From NCBI GenBank assembly GCA_039105265.1, contig JAPFFF010000009.1, positions 3,596,001 through 3,660,000 on the forward strand: DNA of 64,000 nt, given 5' to 3'. The notes under the pieces were generated by a model that worked only from the letters and a program-made list of their open reading frames with translations, was not told the origin of the DNA and made no database searches. Positions within the stretch are counted from its first letter, which is position 1, and the number at the start of each line of letters is the position of its first letter. This DNA comes from Tritrichomonas musculus (Eukaryota; Parabasalia; Tritrichomonadida; Tritrichomonadidae). A program made the position numbers and the translations under genes. Of this stretch, positions 1-9,859 are shown one piece after another.

Positions 1-1
1 G

Positions 2-1219
2 TTTCATCGTGATATAAAACCAGAAAATTGTATGGTTGATAAAAAAACATTTACGCTAAAACTATGCGATTTTGGATCTACTCGAGGTTTTAACTCAAGT
101 CAATCAGTTTATAACCAACCTTTTACTGAATATGTTTCAACAAGATGGTATCGGGCACCAGAATGCATTTTGACTTCTGGCTCTTACGGCCCTGAAGTTG
201 ATGAATGGGCAGTTGGTTGCATGCTTTATGAATTAATGACAACAAAACCATTATTTCCAGGAAAGCATGAAATAGATCAAATTGCTAGAATTCATAAAGT
301 TTTAGGAAGTCCATCGAGGAATGTACTTGCTCAATTTAAGCGCAATCCAAATACACAAATTTCTTTTGCTTTTCCAAGTCAAAAATCAACAGATCTTAGA
401 AATTTGCTTCCAAGAGCATCACCTGAAACAATTGAATTACTAACAAAGTTATTGATTTATGATCCTTGTCAAAGGATTACTGCAGGTGATGCTCTCAATT
501 TACCTGCTTTTGAGTCTATTCGTCGCTTTGAAGAAAATTGGGAGAACGGATCAAAAAATGTTCCTTTTGCACTTGCTTATCTCCAAAGTCAGTCACAACC
601 TTCGATTCAACCAAATCGATTCGAAGTCCAGAAACCTCATCAAATTCAGCCTTTAAATGCAAAGCAGCAAATTGCTTTGTTAAAACAACAGCAACAGCAA
701 AATTCTTCCACTTTATCTGACTCATCTTCTTCAACCACAGATATTAAAAATAATAATATTAATTCCCAATACACTACAGAATATGCACCAGTTATTCCAC
801 CATATCAAAAAAAGAATCAAATACAATATTCACAACAGCCAATGAATCAATATCCAACTTCAAATAACCCATTCATAAATCAACAATTGCCTCAATATCA
901 TCATCATCAGCAACCAGCTCTAATTCAGCAACCTCAAATATCTGTCACTAAACCACTTATTTCAAAGAAGCCCAATGAATCCAATTTATTAGCAGAATCT
1001 AGAAAAAAGGCAGCGATGAGAATTGCTCAGTACAATCAGAAAAAGCTCGCTAATATTGGCCTGAATGCACAGATGCAACAAGCTCAATTGCGTGCAAAGA
1101 AAGCGCAACCTTTCCATGGACCTTCTTTTCAATTTGCAGAAGCCAAAATTGCAAATGGTGGATTCCAGAAGCCAAGACCGGACATTGTCCAGCCAAGACT
1201 TCCAAAAATAATATTATAA
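2..1219 (+). CDS. CMGC protein kinase, MAK/MOK (RCK)-like, 5'-truncated by window edge
   Basis: The reading frame enters from outside the window, so the N-lobe is missing. What is visible starts at the catalytic loop HRDIKPEN (bases 5-28), followed by DFG (DFGSTRG), a TEY activation-loop motif (FTEYVSTRWYRAPE) and the GPEVDEWAVGCMLYEL segment. These are characteristic of the MAK/ICK/MOK branch of CMGC kinases, which in other protists regulate flagellar length and transport. After the kinase domain (to about base 520) comes a roughly 230-residue tail rich in Q, N, S and P with His runs, ending in a basic segment. All catalytic residues that lie in the window are present. The Mutator-like element begins 116 bases beyond the stop codon, so the gene end is not interrupted. 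The assignment to MAK/MOK rather than another CMGC family rests on the TEY and WYRAPE context. Confidence 0.85.
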   Translation, partial: FHRDIKPENCMVDKKTFTLKLCDFGSTRGFNSSQSVYNQPFTEYVSTRWYRAPECILTSGSYGPEVDEWAVGCMLYELMTTKPLFPGKHEIDQIARIHKVLGSPSRNVLAQFKRNPNTQISFAFPSQKSTDLRNLLPRASPETIELLTKLLIYDPCQRITAGDALNLPAFESIRRFEENWENGSKNVPFALAYLQSQSQPSIQPNRFEVQKPHQIQPLNAKQQIALLKQQQQQNSSTLSDSSSSTTDIKNNNINSQYTTEYAPVIPPYQKKNQIQYSQQPMNQYPTSNNPFINQQLPQYHHHQQPALIQQPQISVTKPLISKKPNESNLLAESRKKAAMRIAQYNQKKLANIGLNAQMQQAQLRAKKAQPFHGPSFQFAEAKIANGGFQKPRPDIVQPRLPKIIL

Positions 1220-1326
1220 TATATTTTGTTTTGTATTTTGTTATTTTTTCAAAAAAATAATTTTATTGTTATTAAATAATTCATTCGTATTTCTTTATCG
1301 TTATATTTGTTTTGATTAATTCTTAT

Positions 1327-1335
1327 AATTTGTTA
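1327..1335 (+). repeat. Target-site duplication, left copy
   Basis: AATTTGTTA lies directly outside the left end of the Mutator-like element and is repeated exactly at 9851-9859. A 9-bp duplication is the usual length for Mutator-like elements. Confidence 0.9.
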
Positions 1336-1498
1336 GGCAAAGGAATCGCTAAAGTAGAAAATCCGAGTCTAAAATTGAGAGGAAGGAATGATCGTAAATT
1401 AACTTTTTGATAAAAATAAACGAATCTTTAAAAATCAATAAAGAACCATCGAGAGATGAACGCCATCAAAACCCTCTATAAATAACCATTGATAAAAT

Positions 1499-3600
1499 AA
1501 GTACAACACCGAATTTACATCTCCAAGGAAGCGCATCCGCAAGAGACCGACGCCCAAAAAAGTACAACATCGAATTTACATCTCCAAGGAAGTGCATCCG
1601 CAAGAGACCGACGCCCAAAAAAGTACAACATCGAATTTACATCTCCAAGGAAGTGCATCCGCAAGAGACCGACGCCCAAAAAAGTACAACATCGAATTTA
1701 CATCTCCAAGGAAGTGCATCCGCAAGAGACCGACGCCCAAAAAAGTACAACATCGAATTTACATCTCCAAGGAAGCGCATCCGCAAGAGACCGACGCCCA
1801 AAAAAGTACAACATCGAATTTACATCTCCAAGGAAGCGCATCCGCAAGAGACCGACGCCCAAAAAAGTACAACATCGAATTTACATCTCCAAGGAAGTGC
1901 ATCCGCAAGAGACCGACGCCCAAAAAAGTACAACATCGAATTTACATCTCCAAGGAAGTGCATCCGCAAGAGACCGACGCCCAAAAAAGTACAACATCGA
2001 ATTTACATCTCCAAGGAAGTGCATCCGCAAGAGACCGACGCCCAAAAAAGTACAACATCGAATTTACATCTCCAAGGAAGCGCATCCGCAAGAGACCGAC
2101 GCCCAAAAAAGTACAACATCGAATTTACATCTCCAAGGAAGTGCATCCGCAAGAGACCGACGCCCAAAAAAGTACAACATCGAATTTACATCTCCAAGGA
2201 AGTGCATCCGCAAGAGACCGACGCCCAAAAAAGTACAACATCGAATTTACATCTCCAAGGAAGCGCATCCGCAAGAGACCGACGCCCAAAAAAGTACAAC
2301 ATCGAATTTACATCTCCAAGGAAGTGCATCCGCAAGAGACCGACGCCCAAAAAAGTACAACATCGAATTTACATCTCCAAGGAAGCGCATCCGCAAGAGA
2401 CCGACGCCCAAAAAAGTACAACATCGAATTTACATCTCCAAGGAAGCGCATCCGCAAGAGACCGACGCCCAAAAAAGTACAACATCGAATTTACATCTCC
2501 AAGGAAGTGCATCCGCAAGAGACCGACGCCCAAAAAAGTACAACATCGAATTTACATCTCCAAGGAAGTGCATCCGCAAGAGACCGACGCCCAAAAAAGT
2601 ACAACATCGAATTTACATCTCCAAGGAAGCGCATCCGCAAGAGACCGACGCCCAAAAAAGTACAACATCGAATTTACATCTCCAAGGAAGTGCATCCGCA
2701 AGAGACCGACGCCCAAAAAAGTACAACATCGAATTTACATCTCCAAGGAAGTGCATCCGCAAGAGACCGACGCCCAAAAAAGTACAACATCGAATTTACA
2801 TCTCCAAGGAAGTGCATCCGCAAGAGACCGACGCCCAAAAAAGTACAACATCGAATTTACATCTCCAAGGAAGCGCATCCGCAAGAGACCGACGCCCAAA
2901 AAAGTACAACATCGAATTTACATCTCCAAGGAAGCGCATCCGCAAGAGACCGACGCCCAAAAAAGTACAACATCGAATTTACATCTCCAAGGAAGCGCAT
3001 CCGCAAGAGACCGACGCCCAAAAAAGTACAACATCGAATTTACATCTCCAAGGAAGTGCATCCGCAAGAGACCGACGCCCAAAAAAGTACAACATCGAAT
3101 TTACATCTCCAAGGAAGCGCATCCGCAAGAGACCGACGCCCAAAAAAGTACAACATCGAATTTACATCTCCAAGGAAGTGCATCCGCAAGAGACCGACGC
3201 CCAAAAAAGTACAACATCGAATTTACATCTCCAAGGAAGCGCATCCGCAAGAGACCGACGCCCAAAAAAGTACAACATCGAATTTACATCTCCAAGGAAG
3301 TGCATCCGCAAGAGACCGACGCCCAAAAAAGTACAACATCGAATTTACATCTCCAAGGAAGTGCATCCGCAAGAGACCGACGCCCAAAAAAGTACAACAT
3401 CGAATTTACATCTCCAAGGAAGCGCATCCGCAAGAGACCGACGCCCAAAAAAGTACAACATCGAATTTACATCTCCAAGGAAGCGCATCCGCAAGAGACC
3501 GACGCCCAAAAAAGTACAACATCGAATTTACATCTCCAAGGAAGCGCATCCGCAAGAGACCGACGCCCAAAAAAGTATAACATCGAATTTACATCTCCAA
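1499..3600 (+). repeat. 61-bp tandem repeat array, left arm (34 full units)
   Basis: The unit holds the words AAGTACAACATCGAATTT, ACATCTCCAAGGAAG and GCATCCGCAAGAGACCG. Units are nearly identical; the main difference is one C/T site in GGAAG[C/T]GCATCC (16 C and 18 T, hand count). The outermost unit has ACACCG instead of ACATCG, and the same variant sits in the outermost unit of the right arm. The last, partial unit has GTATAAC. The unit has no stop codon in any of its three forward frames. Because 61 is not a multiple of three, this gives three overlapping long open frames that are almost certainly not genes. Confidence 0.93.
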
Positions 3601-5100
3601 TCACATTCAGCTTCGACAGAAGGACATCGTCAGAGCCTCCCAGCAACAGATAATCTCCAATCACATTCAGCTTCGACAGAAGGACACCGTCAGAGCCTCC
3701 CAGCAACAGATGATCTCCAATCACATTCAGCTTCGACAGAAGGACACCGTCAGAGCCTCCCAGCAACAGATGATCTCCAATCACATTCAGCTTCGACAGA
3801 AGGACACCGTCAGAGCCTCCCAGCAACAGATGATCTCCAATCACATTCAGCTTCGACAGAAGGACACCGTCAGAGCCTCCCAGCAACAGATGATCTCCAA
3901 TCACATTCAGCTTCGACAGAATGACACCGTCAGAGCCTCCCAGCAACAGATGATCTCCAATCACATTCAGCTTCGACAGAAGGACACAGTCAGAGCCTCC
4001 CAGCAACAGATGATCTCCAATCACATTCAGCTTCGACAGAATGACACCGTCAGAGCCTCCCAGCAACAGATGATCTCCAATCACATTCAGCTTCGACAGA
4101 AGGACACCGTCAGAGCCTCCCAGCAACAGATGATCTCCAATCACATTCAGCTTCGACAGAATGACATCGTCAGAGCCTCCCAGCAACAGATGATCTCCAA
4201 TCACATTCAGCTTCGACAGAATGACATCGTCAGAGCCTCCCAGCAACAGATGATCTCCAATCACATTCAGCTTCGACAGAATGACACCGTCAGAGCCTCC
4301 CAGCAACAGATGATCTCCAATCACATTCAGCTTCGACAGAAGGACACCGTCAGAGCCTCCCAGCAACAGATGATCTCCAATCACATTCAGCTTCGACAGA
4401 AGGACACCGTCAGAGCCTCCCAGCAACAGATGATCTCCAATCACATTCAGCTTCGACAGAATGACATCGTCAGAGCCTCCCAGCAACAGATGATCTCCAA
4501 TCACATTCAGCTTCGACAGAATGACACCGTCAGAGCCTCCCAGCAACAGATGATCTCCAATCACATTCAGCTTCGACAGAAGGACACCGTCAGAGCCTCC
4601 CAGCAACAGATGATCTCCAATCACATTCAGCTTCGACAGAAGGACACCGTCAGAGCCTCCCAGCAACAGATGATCTCCAATCACATTCAGCTTCGACAGA
4701 AGGACATCGTCAGAGCCTCCCAGCAACAGATGATCTCCAATCACATTCAGCTTCGACAGAAGGACACAGTCAGAGCCTCCCAGCAACAGATGATCTCCAA
4801 TCACATTCAGCTTCGACAGAAGGACACCGTCAGAGCCTCCCAGCAACAGATGATCTCCAATCACATTCAGCTTCGACAGAAGGACACCGTCAGAGCCTCC
4901 CAGCAACAGATGATCTCCAATCAAATTCAGCTTCGACAGAATGACACCGTCAGAGCCTCCCAGCAACAGATGATCTCCAATCACATTCAGCTTCGACAGA
5001 AGGACATCGTCAGAGCCTCCCAGCAACAGATGATCTCCAATCACATTCAGCTTCGACAGAATGACATCGTCAGAGCCTCCCAGCAACAGATGATCTCCAA
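3601..5100 (+). repeat. 60-bp tandem repeat array, left arm (25 units)
   Basis: There are exactly 25 units of 60 bp in register (3601-5100), each starting TCACATTCAGCTTCGACAGA, with variable sites at AA[G/T]GACA and at the following CCG/TCG/CAG triplet. The first unit has TAATCTCC where the others have TGATCTCC. The unit shares the word ATCTCCAA with the 61-bp unit at the junction. Open frames on both strands across the array are by-products of the periodicity. Confidence 0.93.
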
Positions 5101-5115
5101 TCACATTCCTCAACT

Positions 5116-5251
5116 ATAAATGTCTTCAATCACATTCATTACATGATAAACCTCAATCAAATATAACATGAAAAGGTCAAAGATTGATATATAAGGGTCA
5201 AACTAAATTAAATATATTTGACCTTCAGATCGTTTACTTTTATTTCATAAA
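5116..5251 (+). promoter_or_regulatory. Leader between left arm and transposase gene
   Basis: AT-rich sequence just inside the left arm. It holds three AGGTCAAA-like or TTTGACCTT words (about 5173-5227) and ends in TTTCATAAAATG. TCATA at 5245-5249 fits the trichomonad initiator consensus TCAY(T/A) and lies only 3 bases before the start codon, so it is the likely transcription start. The promoter role is inferred. Confidence 0.4.
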
Positions 5252-7348
5252 ATGAATTTGATTCACCAAACCGACACTCTCCCACAACTCGATTTAGCTA
5301 CAATTCATACGAATCAAAATTTAAATGATGAAAATTTAAAGTTGAACCTTCATGATCCAATTTATCTTTTACAATATCCTTATCTCACCAAAAAAATAAA
5401 TCCTGAAACGTTTTTGCTTTTCCTCGCCACTTTAAATGAAGATATTTTTGATTTTAAATTGAAGAAAGGTTTAGATCGTATAATAGAAGGGAATGAAGTT
5501 GATTGCAGATTGATAATAACGCAAAAATCTACAGATTTATTTCCAGAGAAAAAAGTATTTAAATTGCAGTTTGACTCTTTCGGAAAACACTTTTATTTAC
5601 AAATTATAGGCACCAGCCATTATATCAGATATGAAGAAATTATGTTTAAACGCTTGAGAAGAAAAAAGCCAATGTATTTATATACTTTTTCTTTTATCAA
5701 AGATTACAATTTAACAACACCATATCAGATTCGTTATCCTCAAAATATATTTCATAGATTATCTATTATTTTCAATAAAAAAACAGCAAGTAAAGAGGTA
5801 AATCAATTTACAGCAATGCTTTTTTATCGTTATTCGCCGTTTAATCATAAAGTTGAAATCAAAAATCAAATGAGACAGATCAATCCTTCAGATGATTTGT
5901 ACTTTATTTTTCAAAATCATTCTGGTTACTTACTAATGATTGAAGGAGATGGTCCTTTTGTTTTTAGAGAAAAAAGAATAAAAAGATTTTGTTGGTTGCA
6001 TCCATATTATAACGACTTTTTAAATAAAGGAACTGCCATCGGCCTAGACGCTACATTCAGAGTTTTAAAGCCATACAAACTCTGTGTTCCTCAGTGTATA
6101 ATAAATAATACAGGCGTCCCTCTTGGAATTGCTACTGCTCCATCTGAATCCTTTGCTTTGTATTCTTTACTTTTTGAAACGGTTTTCCAACTTGATAATA
6201 ACACATTTCAAACACTTCGAAGTAAAGCTTTTATATCAGATGAGCATAAGTCTTTTAACAAGTTGCAATCAGTTTATAATATACGAATATATAAATGTAT
6301 AATGCATTTAATTCGATCTGTGGGAGCCAATTCACCTTTAGGTTTTTTATTCAAAGATATTTTATACAGTTATACAGATAAAGAGTTTGATAGAAATCAA
6401 TTAAAATATTCATTTATTTTAAAAAATCTGTATGAAATAGCAGAGGATTTAGCTGCTTCAAAAAACAAAAAATTCGATGATGCACCCTATATCAAAGTTG
6501 GTAAATCATTAGGAATAGATCCACATGGTAATTATATACCTGCAGAAGAATCATACTCTCCTTTATATAGAAGGATTTCATTGAATGTACCAACTACAAA
6601 TAATCATTGTGAATCGTATCACTCTAAAATAAATAGCATTGCAGGAGATCAAAGATATACCATAAATAATCGATTATCTTTATTAGCCCAACATATAATG
6701 AATAGACTAAAGCAATTAGATCAATCTTCTTTATGTAATCTGAGAACATACATAAGAAATCTAAAGAAAAAAGCAAATGAGAAAGTAGAAAAGAATCCCC
6801 AATTATTAGACAGATACAATAAATATGAGTGCGATTGTCAAAAATCCTCATACTACTCGAAGATGTATGGGATTGATCTCCCGTGTATTCACATGATTCT
6901 TAATGATAAATGGGATACAGATGTAGCACAATATATAGAGCATATTTCAATTTCATCATATTATAAAGATCAGAAATTAAAATTTCTTGTTATTCCTGAA
7001 ACATTAAACCAAGATGAAAATAATGAAGAAGAAGAAGAAGAAAAAGATAAAACTTTTATTTCTGATAATGATTTTGTTTATGAAACAAAAGTCAGTGACG
7101 ATCCTGAAGAAATGCTTATTTACAACACATATAAAAGATTTAAAAAAATATGTAAAATAGATCAATATGAAGTTGGAGGAATTGTTGCAAAAGCAATACA
7201 AGAAATTCTAGATTCTGAAGAAAATAAAGAAAAAATGCACGAAAATTATGATGAATATTTAGCATTAGTACAAGTTAAAACTTGGACTGAAATAATAAGA
7301 AGAAAAGGGTTAAAAGGAAATCCAAATAATAATAATAGTAATGAATAA
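5252..7348 (+). CDS. Mutator-like (MULE) transposase with SWIM zinc finger
   Basis: A 698-residue protein and the only gene of the element. The MULE transposase core is visible: GTAIGLDATF gives the first catalytic Asp (D266), FISDEHKSF the second (D330), and NNHCESYHSKIN the catalytic Glu (E454), with the usual GIATAPSES stretch after the first strand. A SWIM zinc finger follows: C527-x-C529, then C545-x-H547 (PCIH). This CxC...CxH finger is typical of MULE and FAR1-type proteins. The tail has an acidic run (about 590-600) and a Lys/Asn-rich end. The N-terminal 250 residues, where a DNA-binding domain would be expected, show no zinc-finger pattern I recognise. The frame is uninterrupted, ATG start, so the protein may be active. 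Cut-and-paste transposition and binding to the repeat arms are inferred from the family. Confidence 0.9.
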   Translation: MNLIHQTDTLPQLDLATIHTNQNLNDENLKLNLHDPIYLLQYPYLTKKINPETFLLFLATLNEDIFDFKLKKGLDRIIEGNEVDCRLIITQKSTDLFPEKKVFKLQFDSFGKHFYLQIIGTSHYIRYEEIMFKRLRRKKPMYLYTFSFIKDYNLTTPYQIRYPQNIFHRLSIIFNKKTASKEVNQFTAMLFYRYSPFNHKVEIKNQMRQINPSDDLYFIFQNHSGYLLMIEGDGPFVFREKRIKRFCWLHPYYNDFLNKGTAIGLDATFRVLKPYKLCVPQCIINNTGVPLGIATAPSESFALYSLLFETVFQLDNNTFQTLRSKAFISDEHKSFNKLQSVYNIRIYKCIMHLIRSVGANSPLGFLFKDILYSYTDKEFDRNQLKYSFILKNLYEIAEDLAASKNKKFDDAPYIKVGKSLGIDPHGNYIPAEESYSPLYRRISLNVPTTNNHCESYHSKINSIAGDQRYTINNRLSLLAQHIMNRLKQLDQSSLCNLRTYIRNLKKKANEKVEKNPQLLDRYNKYECDCQKSSYYSKMYGIDLPCIHMILNDKWDTDVAQYIEHISISSYYKDQKLKFLVIPETLNQDENNEEEEEEKDKTFISDNDFVYETKVSDDPEEMLIYNTYKRFKKICKIDQYEVGGIVAKAIQEILDSEENKEKMHENYDEYLALVQVKTWTEIIRRKGLKGNPNNNNSNE

Positions 7349-7419
7349 AAAGTAATTTTTAATTAATTTTTTATATTAATATTATTTGTTTTTAAAAAAT
7401 GAGTAGTTAGGAATTTGAT

Positions 7420-8379
7420 TGGAGATCATCTGTTGCTGGGAGGCTCTGACGGTGTCATTCTGTCGAAGCTGAATGTGATTGGAGATCATCTGTTGCTGGG
7501 AGGCTCTGACGGTGTCATTCTGTCGAAGCTGAATGTGATTGGAGATCATCTGTTGCTGGGAGGCTCTGACGGTGTCATTCTGTCGAAGCTGAATGTGATT
7601 GGAGATCATCTGTTGCTGGGAGGCTCTGACGATGTCATTCTGTCGAAGCTGAATGTGATTGGAGATCATCTGTTGCTGGGAGGCTCTGACGGTGTCCTTC
7701 TGTCGAAGCTGAATGTGATTGGAGATCATCTGTTGCTGGGAGGCTCTGACGGTGTCCTTCTGTCGAAGCTGAATGTGATTGGAGATCATCTGTTGCTGGG
7801 AGGCTCTGACGGTGTCATTCTGTCGAAGCTGAATGTGATTGGAGATCATCTGTTGCTGGGAGGCTCTGACGGTGTCATTCTGTCGAAGCTGAATGTGATT
7901 GGAGATCATCTGTTGCTGGGAGGCTCTGACGGTGTCCTTCTGTCGAAGCTGAATGTGATTGGAGATCATCTGTTGCTGGGAGGCTCTGACGGTGTCATTC
8001 TGTCGAAGCTGAATGTGATTGGAGATCATCTGTTGCTGGGAGGCTCTGACGGTGTCATTCTGTCGAAGCTGAATGTGATTGGAGATCATCTGTTGCTGGG
8101 AGGCTCTGACGGTGTCATTCTGTCGAAGCTGAATGTGATTGGAGATCATCTGTTGCTGGGAGGCTCTGACGGTGTCATTCTGTCGAAGCTGAATGTGATT
8201 GGAGATCATCTGTTGCTGGGAGGCTCTGACGGTGTCCTTCTGTCGAAGCTGAATGTGATTGGAGATCATCTGTTGCTGGGAGGCTCTGACGGTGTCATTC
8301 TGTCGAAGCTGAATGTGATTGGAGATCATCTGTTGCTGGGAGGCTCTGACGGTGTCCTTCTGTCGAAGCTGAATATGAT
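7420..8379 (-). repeat. 60-bp tandem repeat array, right arm (16 units)
   Basis: Reverse complement of the left 60-bp array, with 16 units in register. Variant composition differs from the left arm: the T form at AA[G/T]GAC is in 11 of 16 units here against 9 of 25 on the left (hand count). Confidence 0.92.
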
Positions 8380-9687
8380 TGGAGATGTAAATTCGATGTT
8401 ATACTTTTTTGGGCGTCGGTCTCTTGCGGATGCACTTCCTTGGAGATGTAAATTCGATGTTGTACTTTTTTGGGCGTCGGTCTCTTGCGGATGCGCTTCC
8501 TTGGAGATGTAAATTCGATGTTGTACTTTTTTGGGCGTCGGTCTCTTGCGGATGCGCTTCCTTGGAGATGTAAATTCGATGTTGTACTTTTTTGGGCGTC
8601 GGTCTCTTGCGGATGCGCTTCCTTGGAGATGTAAATTCGATGTTGTACTTTTTTGGGCGTCGGTCTCTTGCGGATGCACTTCCTTGGAGATGTAAATTCG
8701 ATGTTGTACTTTTTTGGGCGTCGGTCTCTTGCGGATGCACTTCCTTGGAGATGTAAATTCGATGTTGTACTTTTTTGGGCGTCGGTCTCTTGCGGATGCG
8801 CTTCCTTGGAGATGTAAATTCGATGTTGTACTTTTTTGGGCGTCGGTCTCTTGCGGATGCGCTTCCTTGGAGATGTAAATTCGATGTTGTACTTTTTTGG
8901 GCGTCGGTCTCTTGCGGATGCGCTTCCTTGGAGATGTAAATTCGATGTTGTACTTTTTTGGGCGTCGGTCTCTTGCGGATGCACTTCCTTGGAGATGTAA
9001 ATTCGATGTTGTACTTTTTTGGGCGTCGGTCTCTTGCGGATGCGCTTCCTTGGAGATGTAAATTCGATGTTGTACTTTTTTGGGCGTCGGTCTCTTGCGG
9101 ATGCGCTTCCTTGGAGATGTAAATTCGATGTTGTACTTTTTTGGGCGTCGGTCTCTTGCGGATGCGCTTCCTTGGAGATGTAAATTCGATGTTGTACTTT
9201 TTTGGGCGTCGGTCTCTTGCGGATGCGCTTCCTTGGAGATGTAAATTCGATGTTGTACTTTTTTGGGCGTCGGTCTCTTGCGGATGCGCTTCCTTGGAGA
9301 TGTAAATTCGATGTTGTACTTTTTTGGGCGTCGGTCTCTTGCGGATGCACTTCCTTGGAGATGTAAATTCGATGTTGTACTTTTTTGGGCGTCGGTCTCT
9401 TGCGGATGCACTTCCTTGGAGATGTAAATTCGATGTTGTACTTTTTTGGGCGTCGGTCTCTTGCGGATGCGCTTCCTTGGAGATGTAAATTCGATGTTGT
9501 ACTTTTTTGGGCGTCGGTCTCTTGCGGATGCACTTCCTTGGAGATGTAAATTCGATGTTGTACTTTTTTGGGCGTCGGTCTCTTGCGGATGCGCTTCCTT
9601 GGAGATGTAAATTCGATGTTGTACTTTTTTGGGCGTCGGTCTCTTGCGGATGCGCTTCCTTGGAGATGTAAATTCGGTGTTGTACTT
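8380..9687 (-). repeat. 61-bp tandem repeat array, right arm (21 full units)
   Basis: Reverse complement of the left 61-bp array. The innermost partial unit has TTATAC, matching the GTATAAC variant at the inner end of the left array, and the outermost unit has the CGGTGT variant, matching left CACCG. So the boundary units are conserved between arms while internal copy number and C/T order differ (14 C, 7 T). Confidence 0.92.
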
Positions 9688-9850
9688 ATTTTATCAATGG
9701 TTATTTATAGAGGGTTTTGATGGCGTTCATCTCTCGATGGTTCTTTATTGATTTTTAAAGATTCGTTTATTTTTATCAAAAAGTTAATTTACGATCATTC
9801 CTTCCTCTCAATTTTAGACTCGGATTTTCTATATATCGGATTCCATTGCC

Positions 9851-9859
9851 AATTTGTTA
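9851..9859 (+). repeat. Target-site duplication, right copy
   Basis: Exact copy of AATTTGTTA at 1327-1335, directly outside the right end of the Mutator-like element. Confidence 0.9.

Larger units (their letters stand above)
1336..5115 (+). repeat. Left terminal inverted repeat arm of the MULE
   Basis: About 3.8 kb long. The inverted match with 7405-9850 runs from the terminal GGCAA to the inner ATTCCT(C)AACT at 5105-5115. It is about 1.3 kb longer than the right arm because it holds more copies of both tandem repeats. Confidence 0.88.
1336..9850 (+). mobile_element. Mutator-like DNA transposon (MULE) with giant minisatellite inverted repeats
   Basis: This is an 8515-bp element bounded by an exact 9-bp direct repeat. 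Its ends are inverted copies: 1355-1500 matches the reverse complement of 9687-9831 without a visible difference, and the outermost 19 bp match only partly (GGCAA[A/T]GGAATC is shared). Each arm is built, from outside in, of about 165 bp of unique sequence, an array of 61-bp units and an array of 60-bp units. The left arm (1336-5115) has 34 and 25 full units; the right arm (7405-9850) has 21 and 16. The unique centre (5116-7404) encodes one transposase with DDE and SWIM motifs. The arms have about 46-51% GC, far above the AT-rich flanks. The architecture recalls foldback elements, but the transposase and the target duplication place it among Mutator-like elements. It looks whole. Confidence 0.92.
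7405..9850 (-). repeat. Right terminal inverted repeat arm of the MULE
   Basis: About 2.45 kb, an inverted copy of the left arm with fewer tandem units. The inner end TAGTTAGGAAT is the counterpart of left ATTCCTCAACT. The outer ~147 bp before the last 19 are identical to the left arm. Confidence 0.88.

Noticed and set aside
1592-5119. Several 470-740-codon open frames on both strands through the left repeat arrays (and the mirror set at 7382-9533)
   Set aside because: They follow from the stop-free 61- and 60-bp units, overlap each other in all frames, and consist only of the repeat. No initiator, codon bias or non-repeat domain supports them as genes.
1499-9687. CRISPR array
   Set aside because: Units are directly joined tandem copies without spacers, and the context is a eukaryotic transposon.
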